Origin: Irpex lacteus
Taxonomy: Eukaryota > Basidiomycota > Agaricomycetes > Polyporales > Irpicaceae
Length of the DNA stretch: 64,000 nucleotides
Assembly (NCBI GenBank): GCA_001986395.2
Contig: MQVO02000009.1
Coordinates: forward strand, 248,001 to 312,000
Direction: 5' to 3'
A program made the translations under genes and the position numbers. The notes below the pieces were generated by a model. It saw only the letters and a program-made list of their open reading frames with translations. It was not told the DNA's origin and made no database searches. Positions 22,601 through 33,639 of the stretch are shown in pieces (the stretch's first letter is position 1; each line of letters begins with the position of its first letter).

Positions 22601-25427
22601 CATGCCCAAACCTCCACGTGCTGTCTTAGGGTCCGCAGAACGGCGGTAAGCAGTTCATTAGATGTCGCATGTTCCAAAGTGAACACTGTTAACTGCACAA
22701 TCATCAGTCACTCCGATGCCATTGAACAAACAGAATCTGACGCACATCCAACATAGTGCCGTAGGAGCGACAGCGAGCCAGAAGGGTCGTCGCAATGCAG
22801 AATGTTTGCAGTGAAGGGTCACTCGCGTCGAAGGTAGCGTTAGGATTTTGCCTGCCGAAAATGAGTATCAGCCACCTTTGATGCCTCGACTTGGGTGAAG
22901 CACTCACGCAGCAATCCATTTCTTGAGTAGAGGTAACAGCCAACCGTTCATCAGGCGCACTTGCTCAAAACGCGTAGCCGAGAAAAGATCGTTGCAGATG
23001 GAACAGAAGTCAGAGCTTAAGTCGATCGGAGTGTGCGAACCTAAGATGTCGAGGTGTTAGGCAACGATCGACAGACTTTCAAAAAAATCGTTACTCACCA
23101 CCAAATAGCTCCGGCAGTAAGAGTCGTATCTGCTTGCGAATTCCACGTTCATTGATATCCTCTGGGGTTTCGCGCGCCCTGGCGCCATATAGCGTTACTT
23201 TCCGTTGCGCAATAAGTGAGGAGGAAGATTCGTAGAGTGGAATCCATCGAACGAAGCTTCGATGGCGAGACTCGTTTTCCTGAGTTGTGCGTAAGCGTGA
23301 TAGAACGATAATCATTTTTTTGCTTACTTGAGTATAGTCCAGTCCTTGCTCGCCTCTTGCTATCAAACGTTGGATGTATTGAGGATAGGAGAAGAGGCCT
23401 TGCTTCACTAACTGTCCAAATACAAGTGCAACGCTGTGTAGATTATCTGCGTCGGCGGCAATTTCGCTCGAATCCAACCAATCAAACAACTGGTCTTGCA
23501 TGAAGTCATGGGGACTTTCTCTCCCTCGCCTAATTGCACGTTCTTCCTCTTGGAGACACCAAAAGCGTAGCAAAGAAACTGCAGCGTACGGCCTATGATC
23601 ACCATGCTGTAGGGGTGTCACACTCCATGTCAACAGAATGTCGACCTTCTCAGGAAATGAGGCAAGATGGTCAGGACTTCGCTCAAAAAATAGAACAGCT
23701 CCCAGATCGGACCGCCCAGAGAGTGAGTTTAACAACTAAGATGAAGATCGTGTCACTATACGCGAGCGGTATAGATAGTTTTGACAACGTACTTTGATAT
23801 CTGCCAAAGCAGACGACAGGTGCCCCACAATGCTCGGCGGCAAGAAACGAAACAGCATGGCATCGTTGCGCCGGCGTAGGTCCGAAAGTATGTCATCGAA
23901 TGTTTGATCAAGGGATTGAGTGCTCTGCTCGGCATTTTCGTAGCTATTTCTGCTGCTAGAGTATTCCAAAAGCGCTTCTTCTAGCAACCCCGAGTGCTGG
24001 GTCCAAATGCGAGGATTTATGAACGCGTCAGGCAAAGCTAGAATAACTTTCTGAATCCCCAATGTGAGTATGTACTCCCAGTTTCAAGAAGCTGAACACA
24101 GACCAGCAGAACATTGCGTAGCAGTTTAACAACAGACACCAGGTGTTCATTCCCGGGCGTCGTTCGAATCTACCTGACAATCAGCCATAGTTGACTGTCG
24201 GATAGTTCTTGCATACCTCTGAGAGTCGACATAAAGTAAACTCGACGAGTGGACCGGCGAGTGGACGACAGGTAAGCATCCCATCGAGATACTCATCGAC
24301 CATCCGACAGACAAATCCTAGCTGGGCAAGATTACAGGTAGCTACCTGCTGTACGAGCCAAAGGAGAAACGTCCGATTGTCCACAAGCCCTTCGGCGTAA
24401 AAGGCACGTAATAAGTTCAAGCTTGTTTGAACTGGGCGTGAGCACCGATGGGAGATATAATGTATACGACTACTCCATACCTATAATTGAACCTGGATAG
24501 CCACCGTTCACGAGAGTCCGGTTCAGCCAAGACACCCTTGAATGTCTGTTTTATGTTTAGGCCAGGCCGAGGAGCCATCGGCAACGCCACGAGCATCAGC
24601 TGCTTGCGCAAATATCCTGTGACAAGGTTGGCCCAGTCAACGCTATATTGCGTCGGGTTGTAGTGTGGTTTGTTCCGCAGGCCAACCTAAATGTATTATA
24701 GCAGAGAGCGTGAAAAAAGAGCTTATGACTCACCGTCTCATTGCCACCGAAGACACGAAGGAACCAGACAGCTCTTGGAACGGCCACATTATGTTCATGC
24801 AAGAGGTCGAGGAGGTCATGTCCTTTAGCACCATGCGGTACACTCTTTCCAAGCTTCTGAAGGGGTACGTCTGGATTCGCGAGGTCCTTGAACCATGCCT
24901 GCCTCTTCCCATCGTTTAATGTGACCCTTGAAGGTAAGCGGAATGTCGAGGGTCTGACAGAACGAATTGATCACTAGATTCTCACATGTTAATGAAATAG
25001 AGCTCACGCTATAGCCGGTAAATCTTCTGTTTTCCGCACAATTATTTGGTTCATCAACTCCTCCAACTCGAACAACGCGTTCTCCGCCACAAGTCTCGTA
25101 CGGATGGGTTCTTGTGCGCTGTAGGTCTCGAGCTACAAGGAATCAGATATACTGATTAATGCAGCTAAACCTGAGGTGCGTCTATGCATACCGGCACGAA
25201 TGGTGTTTGGTGTAGGCCATTCTTGACATTATTCTCTGTGAGCACCTCTTCTTCCTGGTCCGGACGGGGAGGGAAGAATCCAACATATCCTAGCACGCTG
25301 TAAGATGTATGATACAAAGGCATTCAATATTAGCCATACCTAGGTCTGCAACAGTATGTACTTTGGGGAGCCATTCCGGAGGCTTGCATTCGTACACTGG
25401 CGGAGGCTCCTTCTCTCGCCGAGCCAT
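19603..25427 (-). CDS. MED12: Mediator complex subunit 12 (kinase module)
   Basis: This is a long multi-exon gene. The N-terminus reads MARREKEPPPVYECKPPEWL, the PPEW motif typical of fungal Med12/Srb8. The Med12 core follows: INSFCQTLDIP, then LLDLLHEHNVAVPRAVWFLR, RPGLNIKQTFKGVL with SRERWLSRFNY, and FYAEGLVDNRTFLLWLVQQ. The middle is helical without recognisable motifs. The C-terminal exon (21024-19603) ends in Ser-rich and Lys-rich low-complexity sequence (KTKTSSTKSKQKKR). Med12 joins Med13, Cdk8 and cyclin C in the nuclear kinase module that gates Mediator binding to RNA polymerase II. The gene is large and appears intact, with roughly 15 introns of about 50-60 bp. It diverges from the neighbouring DAD2 with about 330 bp between starts, so they could share a promoter region. 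An earlier in-frame start is not excluded. Confidence 0.8.
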
Positions 25428-25757
25428 ATACTTCGCTCTGTGAGTGTTGCACCTGGACGCTGTGGGAAGGATTCGCAGTGAAATATGAAGTAGCCTTGTC
25501 TGGAGATAAATGTATGGGGACGAGCATGCGCCGCCGACTGCATCTATTGGTGGCCCGCAGGCTGAGTGGCTTCAAGAAGGAGGTGGTATCTAGAAAAGGA
25601 AAAGGGCGGCGGCGCTCTCCTAGCGTCTACGGCGGCATCATCCTAAGTTGAACTTGAACTGTTTCGTCTTGATTTACACCAATTCCACTGTGGACCGTGA
25701 CAGAGCCAGGACTATCAATCCTGTCTTAACGCACACCTGAATGTCTACAACCACACG

Positions 25758-26234
25758 ATGCGCCAGTCAATAGCACCGCTCCGTCAATCTCACCTGCCAA
25801 ACCCCAGCCTGAATGGCGCTGCCTCCGCCAAGTTGTCGGAGAAGAAGAAAGAGTTTGAGGCGGTTCTCGCTCTAGAGAAAGCAAGCACGCAGTTTTTGAA
25901 GCGCATCGAGGGACTGGCAGATGATTTCGATAACATAGCGGATGCTGGAATAGGTACGAGGATAAGAGCTCTGTTTTGCTTCAATGTTGGCTGATCGCAA
26001 ACGTCAAGTCCATGGACGCGTATTGGAACAGTGGCCAAACATGTTCAGGATACTGAACGTATTTTGTGCGTTGGCTAGCGCACCGCTATGTCTATGATGA
26101 TCATGCTGATAAACACGTTTCCTACAGTATCATCCCGCGAGCAAGCCTCTGGAAACGAAAGTAATGAAGTGGAAGGAGAACGACTAGTACGGATACCCAT
26201 AGAAGAGCTGCAAAACGCAGAACGGACAGCATAA
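25758..26234 (+). CDS. DAD2: DASH complex subunit Dad2
   Basis: Three exons (25758-25953, 26009-26065, 26128-26234) give 119 residues. The family core is clear: an N-terminal coiled coil (KLSEKKKEFEAVLALEK, LKRIEGLADDFDN) followed by VLEQWPNMFRILN, the most conserved part of Dad2, and a C-terminal LVRIPIEELQN. Dad2 is one of the ten subunits of the DASH/Dam1 ring that couples kinetochores to microtubule plus ends. The exon 2 to 3 junction is fixed by the frame, giving LNVFLSSRE with donor GTGCGT. The gene is short, divergent from MED12 and convergent with the SCY1-like gene, whose stop is only about 80 bp away. Confidence 0.8.
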
Positions 26235-26311
26235 TCCACTGTTATTCCATCGATACAAATGAGATGTATATGTACGTTCATGAGACGTGGGTATAATTAT
26301 CATAACATATG

Positions 26312-29300
26312 TCACTTGACGGCATGTTTCTTCTGCTCTTTCAGTGCCGCAATACGCTACAGGGTAAATGATGAGAATTCCGCAATGTCTTATAGGAAAA
26401 AGAGCGGCGGACCTGTTTGCGCTCCTCCTTTCGTCTAGCCATCTCTGCAGCTTTCTCTTCTTTCGACAAAGTATTTGTGCTTGTCGGGGTGGGAGAAGAC
26501 CCTCTGCTCTGTACGGTACTGGCAACGAGTGTCGGCGTGGAGGACTGCGATGGTGATTGTATGTGCGACTGTCTTCTACTTGTCGGTGGTGACAACGTAG
26601 ATCCCCAGTCATCAACAGCTAAAGAACAAATTCAGTCTCTTGTTTCCCCTGTCATGAGAAGAACTTGCCTGCGGCCACCGGCTGTGGAGGTGAGGTTGGA
26701 AGTTTCGAATGTGATATTGATGGACTGGGCGTGGTTGTGACTATCGGCGCTGTCTCGAAGGCGTCTGTAACAATATGAATGCCTGTTTTCCAGTGAAAGT
26801 GGCTCGGTCGACTTACTCCAATCATCCTGGTCTGCATTCACATCCATCAAATCGTCAGTTCCCCATGGGTTTGCGTGCCCACTCTCTTCCGCCTCTGCCT
26901 CAGCGGCGGCCTCTTCTGCCCAGTCGGCAGTCACATGCGAACTTAGGGGAACTTTGCTTGCACCGAGCTGCATACCCTTCACCTTTCCGGTCGAGCCGTT
27001 GAGACCAGATTTCGGTTTGACGTCTGGGGTGGAGAGTGTCGCGCCTAAGGATGGGTATATCGGAGGTCTCACTGAGCCACCAGAGATGGCTTCCGGAGGG
27101 GCAGAGGTCGACCGGTCCATGTCACTAGATGCGGCGTGAGACACAGCACTCATAGTGCTCTGAAGATCTCCTGTGGTAAGCTATCGTACATAACCGAAAA
27201 GTTAGTTCAGGATTTTATCGTGCATTTACCAAACGTACCTTTTTGCCTATCGACGAGATTGCCCACCCTGCCAGTGCACCAGCTGCACCAGCCGCACTGT
27301 TGACCAACGTGCTTTGACCAGGCGTCGGTGGCGCCAATGAGGCCAATATGTTGGGTTCGCCCTCCTGCTCGATAGTCTCTGGCTGTAAATAGAACATATC
27401 CCTGAGATGCACTTCCACAAAATCTATGCAGAGGATAACCCACCATAGTGACTGCGTGCTCTTCCAGCTTCTTCACAAAAAGGGCCATGGCCTTGAAACC
27501 TTGGTCTCGTACCAGCCTCTCATACAGTCAATACGCCTCCTCACGAGCAGCAACAACAGACGAAGCTTACCTCTCTCTGTCTACCAACGTGAATGCCATG
27601 TTGGGAATGACCTTTGTCGCGAGTTCCTCTACCTCGAAGCTATCAATAGTAGCCATTAGTGACATCAATCCTGCAACTCTGCAATGGACGAAGGGGTCCT
27701 TGAGGGCCTTCGTGAAAGCGGGGACAAGGACCTTGCGTTTCGTGTTGTAGCCTAGGTTCGGACCTATTCGTCCTATGAGAATACAAGTATTAGTTCGAAT
27801 TGACGCTTCTGGGTCTGCTTGCATTTTTGCAAGGAAGCGTAGGAGGTCGTTATTAAGGATGCGGTCGTTGAACTGTTTGTGTAAGGTTCATGAGTTAGGA
27901 GGTGACTGAGGTGACCACTTGATAGCCTCACCTTGTCCGCCAATAATGTGATAGATTTCACGGTTGCTTCTCGTATCACTGGTACCGTATCAGAAAAGCC
28001 AGTTTGCTTTCACTTTATTTTCAGAATGAATATCATCGCGAAGATTAGACCAACGCACCAGATTTGGCCAAATCTTATCAGACACCGTCTTCTTGTCCAA
28101 CTTCTCGGAATATTCAGACAGGTGATCTAGTAGTGCCATCCGTGTTCCGCGATCCGGGCTGGCATACAGCTTGATCAAATGCACCAAAATGACAGCTGGA
28201 TAGTCTTGTGGAGGCACGTTTTGCCCTAATTGCAAGAGGAGAGGAAGGATAATAGCAGCAGATGCCCCGCCAAACTCCAGCGCTGAGGCGAGCGCAGGAA
28301 GAACGCGATGCGACGCAAACTCTACTGGGAAGGATGCAGCTGAATCTTTAAGAGTACTGTGACAGAAGACTGTTAATTCAGTGGATGTGTACATGCTATT
28401 GGTGGATATACTTACCGGAGTAATGCATTCTTCTCGCTTTCACTGGAGATATTGAAGTTATCCAAGCCAGCGCATACCTTTACGAGGCTGTTGTTCGCAA
28501 AAAATCCGGCACCGTCGCCCGCGGTCTCGGCCATGCCGAGCTCGAGGAACCCCTTAGGGGTAAGGCGAGTTTTGGAATTCGGATTGAGCAGACGTTTGAA
28601 TGCAGGGAATACAGAAAGTGGAATTGAGCCACGAGAAGAGGCATTTGGTGGAGGATGAGGCGGCGATGCGGTAGCGGGGAGGGGATGCGAAGGATTGAAC
28701 ACGGTGTGTATGAGCAAACCAAGGGCATACCCGTCAGCCGCGGCCACATTCTGCCTACGTATATCAACTATCAGTCCATGATCTCAATGTCCGCAACTTA
28801 CTCTTACTCTTTGAGCACAGAATACCCGGATTTCTTCACCTCCGGTGAGGCGATCAAAGCAGTGTCTGGTAACAATGTACCCAATGTCTGGAAGAGAGAG
28901 CAGGATTTTCATTCTAAGGTACACTAGCATACATGCGTGGTCACTACGCACATATAAAACGGCGGCTTCGTCTTTCGGGTTACTCAATAATTCAAAACCT
29001 CCCAACTTCCATTCGCCTGACGGGGAAATAAAGATGGAATCTGTACGGAGGTTACCATGTGTCGATGCACAAGGATCGTTTATGAATGACAGTGCCACCT
29101 GTTCAAGATTAATATGACTACCATCGTAATAACGACATGTGTGCGCACAGATAGACGGTGTAATCCCCACAGCAACCAATCCTCCTTGGCTTTCTCGCTT
29201 TTCGAGCTCGAATCCTGTATCGCTGAGGACAGAGGCCTCACTCGTTCAGTCATGACGTATATGGTCGTATCTGTTTCTACACTGTCGAGGAACTTGAGAA

Positions 29301-29621
29301 CGTCCGGGTGCCGAGTTACACGCAACTTGCGGGCTGCGTTTTTGGCAAGCGGCAGCCAGTTACGCTTGCCAGGCTGGTTCACGTCAAACTCGAACACAGA
29401 CACTTGACTTCCGTCATCCTATGCATCCACCAAGCCTCGCATCAGAAACAAGTTGTACGAAGCCATGATGTACGCACTCGTTTGGTTCCATCATACAACG
29501 ACCAAATGGTCTTGCCCTCGAAAGAAGCTACTTTGGCCCCTAGTGAGAACGGTAAATTCAAGCCAGACTTCTGCACAAGAGATGAGACAGCAGCCGAGCC
29601 CAGTGTCCTAAGGTAGTCCAT
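26312..29621 (-). CDS. SCY1-like (SCYL1) pseudokinase
   Basis: The start at 29621 reads MDYLRTLGSAAVSSLVQKSG, then LPFSLGAKVASFEGKTIWSLYDG, matching the N-terminus of SCYL1/Cex1-type proteins. A degenerate kinase fold follows (VFEFDVNQPGK, AARKLRVTRHPDVLKFLDSVE, YVMTERVRPL), without the glycine-rich loop or a canonical HRD, as expected for this family. After it come HEAT-type helical repeats (FPVEFASHRVLPALASALE, FVHCRVAGLMSLMATI) and a low-complexity C-terminus rich in Ser/Ala with a coiled coil (KEEKAAEMARRKEERKQ) ending RIAALKEQKKHAVK. Members act in tRNA export and Golgi COPI traffic. Around ten introns are read through in frame. The gene appears intact. Confidence 0.8.
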
Positions 29622-30097
29622 AAGTCCGCGTCGTAAAAACCTTGGACGAAAGAGAAGGAGAAAGGAGAAAGGATTCCGATTTCCCAAATCGGGCTTTTTA
29701 CTCGGTCTGTGCTCGCCCACTCATCACGTGATGTCATTTCACCCGCGGTTTCACCGACGTCCCGCTCATGCCGCCCCGCCCCGCTCGTGCCCGCTTTCAC
29801 TCGCTTCCCTCTGTACTTGCAGTCTCCGCTCGTCAAGAGTACTTTACACAAGTAGTGTGACCATCCTTTCGACCTTATACGGTACATGCAGAGCACACAG
29901 GATAGAAAAACTATCCCGTATCAGTTGGCAATCACCAAGGGTTTTGAGACATGACTGACAGTGGCGTGGTCAGTGTTATTTGCTATATCCTGGTACTATA
30001 CTGGCGCCGACTTGGTTACGTTGCGTACATTAACCTGATATGGCAGGCAGGAGGGATTACGGTAGGCCAACAGAGCGGGATTGGACACAACACAATG
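29622..30097. other. spacer between SCY1-like gene and copia element
   Basis: It contains C-rich repeats of CCGCCCCGC/CCCGCTC near 29765-29795 (GC-box-like, just upstream of the SCY1-like start and possibly part of its promoter). No gene is visible. The last five bases before the element (GTGGC at 30098-30102) are its target duplication. Confidence 0.4.
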
Positions 30098-30102
30098 GTG
30101 GC

Positions 30103-30311
30103 TGTCAATCTGGCACAGCGTAAGACAGAATAATATTCTCTGTGATGGGGGACATACCTGGCACAGCGTAAGACAGAATAGAGTACCGCTGTGCCGGGAA
30201 CGACGATTTTATACATGAAAATACTCGATCGTAAATGTCCCAAATAGTCCACCGGCGCTGATGCGCCCTCTACTGCCTAATCCGGTAAGAGATCGGGTCA
30301 CCGGCTTGACA
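30103..30311 (-). repeat. copia 3' LTR (left end of element on plus strand)
   Basis: It is 209 bp long and identical by eye to 46608-46816. A 23-bp sequence beginning CTGGCACAGCGTAAG occurs twice in it (30110-30132 and 30158-30180). The pol stop codon (30298-30300) lies inside it. Confidence 0.92.
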
Positions 30312-30994
30312 CCCCCCCTTGACCTGAGCTCTCCAATCCCAGTCGTTTGACTCCAGCTTCATGCTGTACGCGTCCCAACGCCTTCGTGAATAAGTCAGCC
30401 GGGTTCTCCGGTCCAGCTACACGTGAGGTTGTAATGAAGCCATCGTTGACGCAGTCCCGGATGTAATGGATGCGAATGTCGATGTGTTTCATGCGCGTCG
30501 CGCCGTGAGGGTCGTGAGTACTTGCGACCGTTCCTTCGTTATCGCAGAGCAGTGGGGTTGGACCGGGCTGTTCGAAGCCTAGCTCCTTGAGGAAGTGTCG
30601 TGTCCACATGATCTGGCAGGCGGCGTGCGTGCAGGCCAGATATTCAGCCTCGCACGACGAAAGGGCTACCACAGCCTGTTGCCTCGAACTCCACGCGATC
30701 GGCGAATCTCCCATCATCATCACATATCCAGATACGGATTTCCTCCCTTCTCCTCCAGCCCAATCCGAGTCGGTGAATCCACGGAACAAGGGATACGGGT
30801 CGTCGGCACGTCCCAGCACCAGCCCAAGTGATCGAGTGCCTTGCAGATAGCGTAACAGATGTCTTGCCGCGGCCCAGTGCTCGGGACCATAGTTACCCAT
30901 GAACTTGGCAAGTTCTCGTACGGCAAACGCGATGTCTGGACGTGTCGCGGTGACGAGATACATACATTTGCCTACCAGAGCACGGTAGGGCTTT
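30298..30994 (-). CDS. copia Pol, C-terminal RNase H part (separated by the gypsy insertion)
   Basis: It begins in the same frame as the interrupted part ([20 protein letters not shown] is the usual copia RT-RNase H link). It contains the RNase H residues Asp (FTDSDWAGG), Glu ([10 protein letters not shown]) and Asp (LLCDNEGT) plus [12 protein letters not shown]. It ends [10 protein letters not shown] with the stop inside the 3' LTR. Because it has no promoter or start of its own, it should be expressed only if the inserted element were absent. Confidence 0.9.
30312..30320 (-). other. copia polypurine tract
   Basis: The minus strand reads AAGGGGGGG immediately before the 3' LTR, which is the expected plus-strand primer position. 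Confidence 0.8.
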
Positions 30995-31430
30995 TGTGAC
31001 CCACGGCGGGCGTCACGATACTGGTGGTCGACGCTGTAGCCTGGCGGACGAGCGAGGGAGCAAAGGTGTCCCCGTGGACTCTCTGAAAGTCAATTGGTAG
31101 GGAGCCTGGGTACTTACCAGGCGACTGTTAATAGGTAGCGGGCGAGCGTGTCTCCTCAGTCTCCTGTATCGTCTTCCTCAGCCTCTCGGGGCAAGGAAAC
31201 GATGATGGGAGTAGTAAAAAGGAATGAGATTCAGCACGCCGCGAGGGCGTCGAGTATAATACAACTGTAGAAGTACATGAGGAGGCCTCGTGCGTTATCA
31301 GCTCGAGCGCCAATCTAATCTCACGTCGGACCGAGCCACGCGAGATCTCTCTCGTCGTGACCGCGGTTCGACGCGCTTAACAACTGCGAAACGTTAAGTA
31401 AAAGAGAAAAAATACAAGTGTCCGGTTACA
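30995..31430 (-). repeat. gypsy 3' LTR
   Basis: It is 436 bp long (plus strand TGTGACCCACGG...GGTTACA) and identical by eye to 42124-42559. On the minus strand it is preceded by a G-rich tract (GTGGGGGGCTC, about 31431-31441), the likely polypurine tract. Confidence 0.93.
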
Positions 31431-31463
31431 GAGCCCCCCACTTAACGTGAGAAGGCCGTTCCT

Positions 31464-33434
31464 CTAGTCGTATCCAAAGCGTTTCTCCACTTCTTCCAGC
31501 GTGGCTCCGTTCCAAGGCCCCCCGGTCTCAAGAGCGAATTCGGTGACGAGCTTCTCGACTTCGTCGTCGTTGGGGTTGTGCTTGTCCAGCCAGCGCACCT
31601 TCCGTCTCTTCAGTTGGGCAGACCATTGGTGGGCCGTCATCGGCTTAGCGTGCTCGGATCGGTCCCGTATGTTGCAGATACGCGTCAGGAACCAGAGTTC
31701 GTGAGCGTCGGTCCATTCCCCCCGCCAGAAGCCGCAGTACTCGATGTTCTCTTGAGTAGGGAACCAGGAGCGGATCGTCCCGTCTACGGGGTCCTCGACT
31801 ATACCGCAGAGAGCTCGCACGCGTTCCGGATCCGGAACGTCTGCCAAATAGTTCTGAGTGGAATCGCGCTCGATCGTGTGCAACGAAGCGTAGGTAGATG
31901 GGCCTTTAGCAAAGCGGCTGACCAAGTCGGGAGGGCCAAGCCATACAGCGATACGCGTTATGATGCCCCCCAGAGTCAGGTACGCCACTGCGTCGGGCAG
32001 AGACAGAATCCACTTCGCCAATGTCAGAAACTCGTCCCACGACTCCCAGTACAGAGAATGAGTGCCTTGTAGTGTGCGAGGAGGAATGGGGGGAGTGTAG
32101 GGCTCGTGTTCCTTCATGGACTTTTCCGCGGTCTTCGAGTCGAGACGGTAGACAAGGCGAACTGCCATACCTCGAGCGATAGCTTCCAGGACGACTTGAG
32201 CGGGATTGGCACCACGCATCCAGAGATCCCACAACCTCATCCGTAGCTCGTTCACCGGGCTCAAGAGAAGTATAGCGTCCCTGGGTAAATCGTTTTCGTC
32301 CTTGAAGGACCAGATGACGTACGTCGGGCGCGATTGGGTAAACTCCTGCCCGAGAGCCTTTTCAGCCTTCTCTTGCAGGGTTCGGAGGCGTAGTTCCCGA
32401 TTCTCGTAGTCTTCCCTACCCAGAGGCTCCTTGGGGGTTTCCTCCGGCTCCTCTGACGCGATGCGGGAAGCGAGGAGAGTTCCGGGGAACAAGGGAGGAC
32501 CTTCTCTGACCATCGTAAGGAGAGGCGAGGGGTTCGCCCAATTCTTCTCCACGATCATCGCGAAATTCCGGCTGTCGACTCCGGCGAGGGCATCCAGGTC
32601 CTCGTTGCTCTGCTCCGCTCGCCACTGGTAAGACCAAGGGTAGTATAGGGCGCACCCCGCTCGTCTTGCGTCAAGCAAGGGATAAGAGTCGAGTTCGGGG
32701 TCGCGAGGATCGAGTACGAATCCTAGTTTAGGGGCGTCGAGCACTAGCCAACGACGAAGGCTCTCGCCTCTCGTCCTGACGAGCAGGCCTCTGGTCCACT
32801 CGTCTACGTGCTCGAGTCCCCAAGCAATGGCTCCTAGAAGATGTAGTAAACATGATCGAGCTTTATATAACCCGTACCTGCATGCTGTCTCTCCCTCACA
32901 TTCCCAGAGCCACTTAGATCTATACCCTGAGTCTACCATCGTGAGGGGTAGCCCTCCTCGCTCCTCCAGTCGACACACGATCTCCCTAGCTTGCTTCAGG
33001 TCTCGCGCGATCTCGTTGACGAGTGGTTTTGGGATCTTGAAAGAGTCGTCTGTCGCTTCGAGCAAGGCGTCGTTCCCTTCGTAGTACTGGAAGGGCCAGA
33101 GTATGTCATCGTCGGGATGGTCGAGGTACCAGGCGATAGCGTCTGGCACGTAGCCTTGCCATTCGGTCGCGGGGGCGTAGAGTCGTGGGTGCCGGAACTC
33201 TTCACTGGGGTCGATTCCCGCTGAGAGGCCATCGTCGTCGAGGAGAGACTTTCCGTAGTGGTTGGGAAGGCGAATGTAGTCGCCTCCGACGCTCACCCAG
33301 ATTTCGTCTTCGATCTTCCCCCTCCGGTAGTCGGCGAGCAGGTAATGAGTCTTGAAGAGTCCCAACTCAAAGATTAGATCCTTGGTCGGGATGATAGGTA
33401 CGGAAGACGCCGGTGATGAGATAGAGTCGGGCAT
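31464..33434 (-). CDS. extra gypsy ORF of unknown function (656 residues)
   Basis: It lies downstream of pol (206 bp after its stop) and ends 33 bp before the 3' LTR, the position of env in retroviruses. The protein is acidic and Trp/Leu-rich with no signal peptide, no transmembrane run and no zinc or nucleotide motif that I recognise, so an envelope role is unlikely. Features include FELGLFKTHYLLADYRRGK near the start, a Trp-rich middle (AIAWGLEHVDEW, YYPWSYQWR), a basic/acidic helix (LRLRTLQEKAEKALGQEF) and a C-terminal WSAQLKRRKVRWLDKHNP. The frame is intact and base use matches gag-pol, so it is a genuine element gene. It might be expressed from a spliced transcript or by reinitiation. 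Its function is unknown. Confidence 0.8.
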   Translation of the reverse strand: MPDSISSPASSVPIIPTKDLIFELGLFKTHYLLADYRRGKIEDEIWVSVGGDYIRLPNHYGKSLLDDDGLSAGIDPSEEFRHPRLYAPATEWQGYVPDAIAWYLDHPDDDILWPFQYYEGNDALLEATDDSFKIPKPLVNEIARDLKQAREIVCRLEERGGLPLTMVDSGYRSKWLWECEGETACRYGLYKARSCLLHLLGAIAWGLEHVDEWTRGLLVRTRGESLRRWLVLDAPKLGFVLDPRDPELDSYPLLDARRAGCALYYPWSYQWRAEQSNEDLDALAGVDSRNFAMIVEKNWANPSPLLTMVREGPPLFPGTLLASRIASEEPEETPKEPLGREDYENRELRLRTLQEKAEKALGQEFTQSRPTYVIWSFKDENDLPRDAILLLSPVNELRMRLWDLWMRGANPAQVVLEAIARGMAVRLVYRLDSKTAEKSMKEHEPYTPPIPPRTLQGTHSLYWESWDEFLTLAKWILSLPDAVAYLTLGGIITRIAVWLGPPDLVSRFAKGPSTYASLHTIERDSTQNYLADVPDPERVRALCGIVEDPVDGTIRSWFPTQENIEYCGFWRGEWTDAHELWFLTRICNIRDRSEHAKPMTAHQWSAQLKRRKVRWLDKHNPNDDEVEKLVTEFALETGGPWNGATLEEVEKRFGYD

Positions 33435-33639
33435 GGCGCTAATGGGTCAGACGTAAACAAAGAACGTTTGTCGCCGTGGGTCCTCTCTTTCGGGAGTGAC
33501 TTCGACGTGGTAAGGTGGTAAGAGACGACGAGCGGGAGTAGGTGAAGCGAGGGAAAAAGCGGTCAAGGGGGTGAGTTATCTTATCAATCGTTGGGATCTC
33601 TGCTGAAGGTGTTTCTATAAGGCAAGAAAGGCCCGTGGA

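Noticed and set aside
31128..31313. 61-codon ORF occurring identically at 31128-31313 and 42257-42442
   Set aside because: Both copies lie inside the gypsy LTRs, so the duplication is explained by the LTR pair; there is no evidence for a separate protein.
31464..33434. Envelope protein assignment for the extra gypsy ORF
   Set aside because: Position fits, but there is no signal peptide, transmembrane segment or cleavage site, so only unknown function is supported.
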